DNA of 26,032 nt, from positions 1 through 26,032 of the forward strand of contig JALLPB010001097.1 of NCBI GenBank assembly GCA_036939975.1. Reading direction: 5' to 3'. Origin of the DNA: Cyclostephanos tholiformis (Eukaryota; Bacillariophyta; Thalassiosirophyceae; Thalassiosirales; Thalassiosiraceae). The position numbers and the translations under genes were made by a program. Each line of letters starts with the position of its first letter. The first letter of the stretch is position 1. This document shows positions 19,621-26,032 of this stretch, one piece after another. The notes under the pieces were generated by a model. The model worked only from the letters and a program-made list of their open reading frames with translations. It was not told the origin of the DNA and ran no database searches.

Positions 19621-20428
19621 GTGCTTTTTGGGAATAACACATACACCCCTCTCCCCCCGCCCCTGGCCCAAACAAAAACATCAACTAAATATAAAAAAAC
19701 GAAATTCACACAATTTGGGCTGGAATGGTCAGGATGGAGGTCATTAATATAAAATTGATAAAATTATAGTAAGTAGAAAAGTCACTGCCTCTCTCTGTCA
19801 GAACCATTGTGGACACATTGGATGAGACTTATGAGTGCAGTGTGAAAAATGAGTCAAAGAATGTGAGATGATGTCCCTTCCTTAGGAAGATTGAGGGATC
19901 AGTGTTTGGTAGATGCTAGTGTCGGATTTGTTGCAAAGTCCAGTTTGACCAAACAGGAAAAATGCTTATTTTTGTTAATGCACTCATTGGGGCAAGCAAT
20001 ATCCGAGATAGTCTACTGATTTATGTAATTTTGACATGAAATCTTTGACATTGAGACTGCTAAGCTGGAAATGTCATTGTTTGCATTGCAAAACTTGAAT
20101 TTTGAAGACTTCTTGTTCTGTCTGCTGGACATGAAGTTCCAACACTAGTATGTTGCTGACATTATGAAATAAAAACCATCACAGCGTACCTTATCCCTTC
20201 CCCCCATCCCATTGAACGTGCTTGTTTAAGAGTAAAGTCAAGGATGCAGCCGTACCTCTAACACCATCTACCTCTCCCATGGATAAGTGCACATATATAT
20301 GTTTCGTAAGAAGGACGAGAATGGAAAGTCGGTAGATGTGTGCAGTAACTTGTGCATGTTTGATAAGAGGATAATAGATTCACTGGCCTGACAGTTTTGA
20401 CTTGATTATTTACAAATATTGATTCAAT
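19621..20428. other. Intergenic, nothing recognised
   Basis: No coding frame, RNA gene or repeat that I can support. Its right end would hold the kinase gene's 3' UTR on the minus strand. Confidence 0.4.
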
Positions 20429-23400
20429 CTAGGTAATATTCGCAAGTTGAGACAAGGCGTCGAAATCGACACCATCAACGGTCAGACTAGATACCAGGGG
20501 TTCACTTTTGCCGTCCAAATGATCCTCTGATCTCATCATCCACTGAACTGATCTCACCACCCCCTTCAGGCGAGTGGACTCCTTTACTATACCCGTTAAA
20601 CTATTCGCGAGATTATGTTTCATCAGCAAGGGCTCCCTCATAATCCAGTCCGATTTTAGTGCCTGCATGGACGTATAGCGCGTGGTGGGGTCCACATCTA
20701 ATAGGTGCGTGATGACAGCGGTAGCTTCCTCGCTGATCCCTGACCAATATGCTGGGTTAAAGCTAAATTTCCCAAGACGTATCATTTTGAACAGTTCATT
20801 CTGATCTCTATGGTGAAATGGCTAATAATAAATATAGAGGATCGTTGAGAAGTGGAGCCGGGCATATACTTTTTGCAAACGACCGCACTAAATTATAACT
20901 TACTAAGTAGCCAGCCAATAGGAAGAATATGACGACTCCGACAGACCACATGTCAGCACTTTCGTCGTATGGGTGATTCTTGAGTAGCTCGGGTGCAACA
21001 TAATGCAGCGAGCCACAAAGCGTTGTTAAGGACTGGGGCATGTGCACTCTCTTTGCGAATCCAAAATCGCAGATTTTCACCGAGGTATTGTCAGCGTCGC
21101 ACTGGTATGATAAGTAGGCGAAACTAGTTGTTAATGCACTGCGACAATACCGGCGCGATATAATTTTGACGAATGTCATGGGGCTGCTTTCGCTTCAGTT
21201 CGTCTCACCTCGAGCAACAAATTTTGGGGCTGAAATGTTTATTCGAACGAGTACGTGAGAAGTTTTGACGAAAAAATGTGAAGGATGCTACATCAAGAGG
21301 GATGCTACAACAAGAAGAATGCAGCCAACTACTTAGCCTTTGCACTCTCACCTTCAAGTCTCTGTGTGCGATGCCACGCGAATGCATAAATTGAACGCCC
21401 TTGTTCAAGAAAGTGTTGACGATGAGGGGCGTATGTACGACGATACAACGACAATAATCGGTCATATCGGGATATCTCTCTCACCTCCAACAATCCTCTG
21501 GAAAATTGACAAGCATTCTTTTCGGTGTAATGTTCGATACTCGCAACCTTGTCAAGGACGTCGCCGCCATTGCACTTTTCCATGACGAGATAGAAGCGAT
21601 CGGGGGCTTCGAAGAAATCCAGGAGGGGAACGATGTTCTTGTGACGTAGACTCCTCAGGATGGAAACCTCGTTCATCACCGCCGCGTCCTCCAACTGAGT
21701 CAGGCCCTCTCGCCTTATCTCCTTGATGGCGTGCGTCCGACCCGTCTCGATTGACGTGCCCTCCCACACTGTGGCGCATTTCCCAAACTGAAGCTCCCGA
21801 TGGAGGCAGTAGAATTTATCGAAGGCGAATGCGAAATGGTCGGCGCGCTCGTCGTTGCCTGTCAACGCCGCCGCCGCGACTACCTTCGTTACATCCGTGA
21901 TCACCGCCCCCTCCGAGCGCAAATCCTCCCTCATAAAAGATGACGCGCTAATATCCCAGAACTTGCCACCCACGGCGTACATGACAGCGGATATCGCGCC
22001 CTTCAATTTACGTTTCGCGATGATCTTGACCAAACTGCTCTCGAGGCTCCTTCGACGCAATACGTCGTCTTTCGTCGTCATCCACTCGGAATTCAACGCC
22101 TCGCGTGGCGAAAGACGGGCGCGCGTGTCGACATTGAGCAATCCCAATATCAGCTTCTTGGCGCTCATGCTGATGTTGGACCAATCGTCGTCGTAGAAGA
22201 CAAAGTCGCCCGCCCTTATGGATCGGAACATCGCCTCCTTCCCGTGCTTCTTGGCGCTGAAAGGCGGACGGCCGGACTTTGCATATCGTGCATGAAGTGT
22301 GCGTGTGAGATGAGAGAGAGGAAGAGAGGAAGAAGGAGAAAATCCAGGGGTGGTGAGGGGGGGGGGGGGGGGGGATAGAAAAGGCGAGGGGCGATGGATG
22401 CACGAGAAAGGTGTGTTCGGACACCTCCCTTCTACTACTCACCAGGAGCATGAACAGCGTGCATCCGGCGCTCCACATGTCGCACTTGGGACCGTACCTC
22501 CTACCCAATATGATCTCCGGCGGTACGAACGCCGGCGTGCCGCACTGTGTCGACATGGAGGTCATCTCGTCGTAATCGCCGTCGTCCATTCCCATCCCAT
22601 CGTATAGGAATCGCCTCGCCAAACCGAAATCGGCCAACCTCACGCCCCTAACATCATCGTTCGTGCCCATCAATAATAAATTTTCAGGCTTGATATCGCG
22701 ATGCGCTATTCCACGATCGTGAATGTAATGCACGGCCCTAAATAGCGATCGCGCGAAGTCACGCGCATTCTTCTCGGTATACGTCTTACGCCCGGCGAGG
22801 CGATCGAACACGTCGCCGCCACGCGCGAGTTCCAGAACTATATGATAGGTAGTTGGCGAGGGATAGAAATCGATGAGGTTGATGATGCCATTATCTTTGG
22901 GTTCGAAGTCGTCGTCGTCGTCGTGGTCGTCGTTATTAGAGACGTCACAACCCTTGATGGATGGGAGTCGATAGCTCTGTCGAGCGGAATTCCGGAAGCT
23001 ATCCGGATTGAGGGATCGAAGTATCTCCACCTCGCGCAATTGTGCCTCGTCGTCCTGCTTGCTCAATTTGCTATTATACATGATGCGCACCCGCGCGAGA
23101 GACGGCGAGAGAGAGAGAGAGAGAGAGAAAGAGTGTTGGCGATAAGAGTGCATCGCGTTTTTGTGCAGGGACGAATAGAACACCGGTACAATTTTCTCTA
23201 GGAGAGACATTGGCACCCTACGACCGACAACGACGACGCCCCCCATCCGATCATGATCAGCGGCGATCATTTACCTCCGATCAACTACCTTGATGGCGTA
23301 TTCCCTATTCCTGATATTGTCCAATCCTACGTATACCGTCCCATACGATCCGCATTGCAATTTATTCTTCAACCTGTACCGTCCCTCGAAGGTGGTGGAA

Positions 23401-23453
23401 TTAGAGTTACGACGAGGTTTCCTGCAACTACCACGACCACCAGCCGAGCCCAT
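20429..23453 (-). CDS. Protein with two tandem CaMK-like Ser/Thr kinase domains (7 exons)
   Basis: Exons (minus): 23453-23275, 23070-22443, 22276-21485, 21399-21352, 21229-21209, 21101-20904, 20821-20429. All six introns (204, 166, 85, 122, 107 and 82 bp) are GT-AG and every phase joins, giving 752 codons plus TAG. Domain 1: P-loop QCGSYGTV, Lys55 in AIK, an acidic insert of about 45 residues after helix C, GIAHRDIKPENLL, ADFGLARR, TPAFVPPEIIL. Domain 2: an odd P-loop FGKCATVWEG (only the first Gly kept), HAIKEI, GIAHRDLK|PQNLLLE, CDFGFAKRV, APELL. Both keep HRD, DFG and APE, so both may be active. Each is followed by a helix like the CaMK autoinhibitory/calmodulin-binding segment: IIAKRKLKGAISAV after domain 1 and VKESTRLKGVVRSV after domain 2. 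Ca2+/calmodulin control is inferred from these. Start is uncertain: ATG 23453 is the only Met before the P-loop, but the frame is open upstream to about 23960. Confidence 0.85.
22357..22374. repeat. G18 homopolymer in kinase intron 2
   Basis: Eighteen consecutive G on the plus strand (C on the transcribed sense strand), inside the intron at 22277-22442. In the transcript it would form part of a pyrimidine-rich intron. Confidence 0.85.
23107..23133. repeat. (GA)n microsatellite in kinase intron 1
   Basis: About eleven GA units. Read on the minus strand it is a (TC)n tract about 40-60 bp before the acceptor at 23071, so it may serve as the polypyrimidine tract. Confidence 0.8.
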
Positions 23454-23948
23454 CGATAGTCGGATATTCTCAAGGCCCAATTCGAAGACGTCGTCATTGT
23501 CGATGACGTCGTTCGTAATGATTGATGTGGGACGGGCAGAGGAGGGAGATGCATCGTCGTCTTCGTCTTCGTCTTCGTCTTCGTCTTCGTCTTCGTCTTC
23601 GTCTTCGTCTTCATCTTCGTCTTCTTCTTCGTCTTCTTTGACGCCGCCACGAGCTATTTTGATCCCGAGTTTTGGCTCCGTCGACGCCGCCAACAGTGAA
23701 GCACTCAATACCGCAGCCGCCGACCCCCCGCCACTGCGGTCATTGCCGCAACCGCCAGTCTCACATTGATTGTGAGACACCGCCACCACCGCCAAGCAGC
23801 AGCCATCCTTCAAGGTAAGGGGGGGGGGGGAACAAGCCTCCTTCAATTGAGACGGACGGGAGGGAGATGAACAAGCCTCCTTCGATCGAGATGGACAGTG
23901 GGGAGACAACGAAGCCTCCTTCAATCGAGATGGACGAGGGGGAGACAA
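23454..23948 (-). other. Open extension of kinase exon 1, possible longer N-terminus
   Basis: The frame of kinase exon 1 stays open from 23453 up to about 23960, where a TGA lies inside the minisatellite. There is no ATG in this extension, so it is either 5' UTR or part of a longer exon joined to an unseen upstream one. It would encode a low-complexity N-terminus with a long Glu-Asp run (from the TCTTCG repeat) and Ser/Pro-rich repeats derived from the minisatellite. Confidence 0.4.
23558..23638. repeat. (CGTCTT)n hexanucleotide repeat
   Basis: About thirteen near-perfect units. In the minus-strand kinase frame it reads alternating Glu-Asp. It lies upstream of the Met at 23453, so it is translated only if the N-terminus is longer. 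Confidence 0.9.
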
Positions 23949-24214
23949 ACAAGACTCCTTTGATCAAGATGGACGTGGGGGAGACGACAAAGCCTCCTTC
24001 GATCGAGACGGATGGGGGGGAGACGACGAAGCCTCCTTCAATTGAGACGGACGGGGGGGAGACAACGAAGCCTCCTTCAATCAAGATGGATGAGGGGGGG
24101 ACGATGAAGCCTCCTTCCATTGAGACGGATGGGGGGGAGACAATGAAGCCTAAGACGGACGGGGGGGAGACGACGAAGCCTCCTTCAATCAAGATGGACA
24201 AGGGGGAGACAAAG
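23834..24214. repeat. 39-bp minisatellite, about ten units
   Basis: The unit is AAGCCTCCTTCAATTGAG followed by ACGGACGGGGGGGAGACAACG. There are nine full units and one with a 9-bp deletion (9 x 39 + 30 = 381 bp). Being a multiple of three, it is open in one plus frame (KPPSIEMDGGETT per unit, to TAG 24215) and in one minus frame (FVVSPPSVSIEGG per unit). It sits between the divergent kinase and coiled-coil genes. The plus frame is the same as that of coiled-coil exon 24419-24601. Confidence 0.9.
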
Positions 24215-24418
24215 TAGCCTTGCTCAAAGCAGCAGGGGTACAAATGACACAATTGCCGAGAATGCAAGAAGAAGACTGTCAGAGGTGGGCTTGGTAGCAA
24301 ACGTCTCTTTCAAAGGCCATCCCCGCCAGGACCAAGTCAAGCATTGGCCTGATTGACTCCAGCTTCAGCAGGATTGGCGCCCTGCATTACTCTGCTTCGT
24401 AATTCCCAAGATGCCAAT

Positions 24419-26002
24419 ATGAATCCAAGGCAGCTCAAGTGGAAGGTGAGAGACATGGAAGCTAAGGAATTGACATTAGCGGATAAGGTGATTGGGTTTG
24501 AGGTTGCGCTGAAAAATAAGAATGAGACTATCGATAAACACCTAAAGCTAATTAGACTGTTGAATGAAAAGCACTCTGAGGATAGGAAAGCGTGTAACCT
24601 TGTAAGTTCAAGTAAAGATTATCAATCCACTGATTTATCATCTCATATACTCACGTGCACATTGCTCTTTGCCATGGGAATAGGCTTTGTTTTCAGAATT
24701 GCAGGAGCATGACAAGCAGAAGTCTATCACTCAGGACTGAGTTCTAGCTGAGCGTCATCACTGGGCAGGCCAACTCTCCAAATGTCGAGACAAGTACGAG
24801 CACGTTCTGATCGAGAGGGACGTTGCGGCTGCGCAATCCATGGCATCAAAAGATGCTGTGATAGAAAAGCTGCAACGGGATTTGCAATTCTTGAAACAAT
24901 CTTTAAAAGACCAGAAACAAGACACGGAATGTCTCTTGTTTGCGCATCGGCAATCACTGAGAGAATTGAGGAGTACTATGGGTCACACGATTGACTCTAA
25001 ACAAGATACCATAAAGAGGTTGCATGCACAGATCGTTGACCAGGGAGAGATGTGCTACGAGATGCTGGATGAAGTGAACGAACACTGAAACACAGCAAAA
25101 CTAATGAAGAAGCGTGCAGATGAGGCCACAAAGATTTCCATAGCACGTCAAGACAAGAATGAGGCTTTCACATATAACATCCAAAGTTTGCAGGATCAGT
25201 TGGCAGATATGCAGGATCAGTTTAAAGATTTACGCAAGACGTCCGATAACTTACGCTACATGTCCGATAAAGATAAATGCAGAATTATGGAACTTGAAGA
25301 GGAAACCATGGACCTCATGGATACAATTTATGTAAGTATGTAATGAGCTATGTCAAGTTGCGCTGTTACTGTCAATGCCTAATGCACTGATATTGTTGGC
25401 TATCGTTTTAACAGAATGAAACTCCATTAGAGATACGCAAGTATTCTGCAGGAAAAGTTGGTGCACCAGCATGGACTCACCCAATGATTGTCATGGTACT
25501 TGAGATGTTGGCGCATCGCGCACCACCATCTTCTATTGCGCCTATAATCTTGACAGTTCTTCAGATATGCCTGCCCAACCAGATAATTGTAAAAGCCCTT
25601 CCAAGTGAGAATTGGATACGGCAATGTCGCACCCTTCTCGTGTATATCACCAAGACTCTTGCGGCAATGAAGCTTGGTTTTGCAAAAAAATATAAGCAGC
25701 TATTCATGGATGGAACTAATCGCAGACAGACTCCCATACAGAATGCTATTGTCAGGTACCTTGGTGACAATGGTTATGAAACTGTCTCAGTTGATACAGC
25801 CATCATTGCTGAAGATGAGACCGCATAGTGTCTTTCTGGGTGCATTGAACACACTTTCAATAGATGTGGCAATCTTCTTGAGAGTTTGAGGAGCATTGCC
25901 GAGAGGATGTATCCAAACAGGCCAGACATATTGGCGGGGATCCCATCCCGCGGCGATGTTACCTTAGTCAAGCTTGGCAAACTAGGTTGTTATTTACTAA
26001 AA
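24419..26002 (+). pseudogene. Intron-containing coiled-coil protein with a transposase-like C-terminal domain; three in-frame stops
   Basis: Exons 24419-24601, 24705-25331 and 25415-26002, then another GTAAGT donor, so it continues off the window. All junctions are GTAAGT...AG and phase 0. The N-terminal half is charged and heptad-like, a likely coiled coil (for example SKDAVIEKLQRDLQFLKQSL near 24845-24905, and IQSLQDQLADMQDQFKDL). The third exon holds a conserved-looking domain: GAPAWTHPMIVMVLEMLAHR, then LFMDGTNRRQTPIQNAIV near 25700-25755, then IIAEDETA. I recall similar DGT-x-RRQ...EDET blocks in multicopy families of algal genomes, possibly transposon-related, but cannot name the family. 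Stops: TGA 24738, TGA 25086 and TAG 25826, each with coding-like sequence on both sides in the same frame; the two TGAs fit CGA to TGA. Coding may begin upstream: the same frame from 24218 contains HNCRECKKKTVRGGLGSK with stops at 24215, 24245 and 24350. Confidence 0.6.
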
Positions 26003-26032
26003 GTAAGTAAAAAAAAACTTGTCCCGGAATTT

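Noticed and set aside
22350..22607. Plus-strand open frame across kinase exon 2 and intron 2
   Set aside because: It is a shadow of the kinase coding sequence and the G18 run; the minus strand carries clear kinase motifs and splice sites.
23761..24300. 179-residue minus-strand repeat protein over the minisatellite
   Set aside because: Repeat-driven open frame. Its 3' end is in a different frame from the kinase exon and it has no splice connection that I can support.

Overview
This is a eukaryotic nuclear window. The genes have GT-AG introns with GTAAGT or GTGAG donors and polypyrimidine tracts. There is no operon structure, and transposable elements fill much of the sequence. Element style (diatom-like Ty1/copia Gag-Pol, SWIM-type MULE, piggyBac-like transposase) and host gene types (DOMON-cytochrome b561, CaMK-like kinases) suggest a stramenopile alga, most likely a diatom. 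That placement is inference; no rRNA or marker gene is present.

Layout: (1) 1-2201, minus strand, a piggyBac-like transposase running off the left edge, broken only by shifts at short homopolymers. (2) About 2962-4546, plus strand, a decayed MULE-type transposase with a SWIM zinc finger. (3) 4835-5941, two diverged direct copies of a roughly 510-528 bp repeat with a tRNA-like A-box motif. (4) 5942-8149, mostly non-coding, with an eroded Asp/Asn-rich reading frame at 6865-7472. (5) 8548-14079, a complete but dead Ty1/copia retrotransposon with 206-bp LTRs and a perfect 5-bp target duplication, inserted into an older minus-strand reading frame whose halves lie at 8150-8547 and 14080-14615. (6) 14616-15594, AT-rich sequence with hairpins and short repeats. 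(7) 15595-17011, a second, short LTR element with gag-like remains only. (8) 17485-19056, minus strand, an apparently intact intronless DOMON-cytochrome b561 protein. (9) 19322-19620, a cluster of palindromes upstream of it. (10) 20429-23453 (possibly further upstream), minus strand, a seven-exon gene for a protein with two tandem CaMK-like kinase domains. (11) 23834-24214, a 39-bp minisatellite. (12) 24419 to the right edge, plus strand, an intron-containing coiled-coil gene with a conserved C-terminal domain and three in-frame stops.

The clear host genes are the DOMON-b561 redox protein and the tandem kinase. They are convergent with nothing and share no visible pathway; a Ca2+/calmodulin link for the kinase is suggested by its tail motifs. 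The strongest biological signal is in the copia element. Catalytic residues of its protease, integrase, reverse transcriptase and RNase H are each changed, and nine of its ten internal stops are TGA, in a pattern that fits CpG deamination (5-methylcytosine decay). The other strong observation is the double-kinase gene, whose second domain has its catalytic loop split across a 48-nt and a 21-nt exon.
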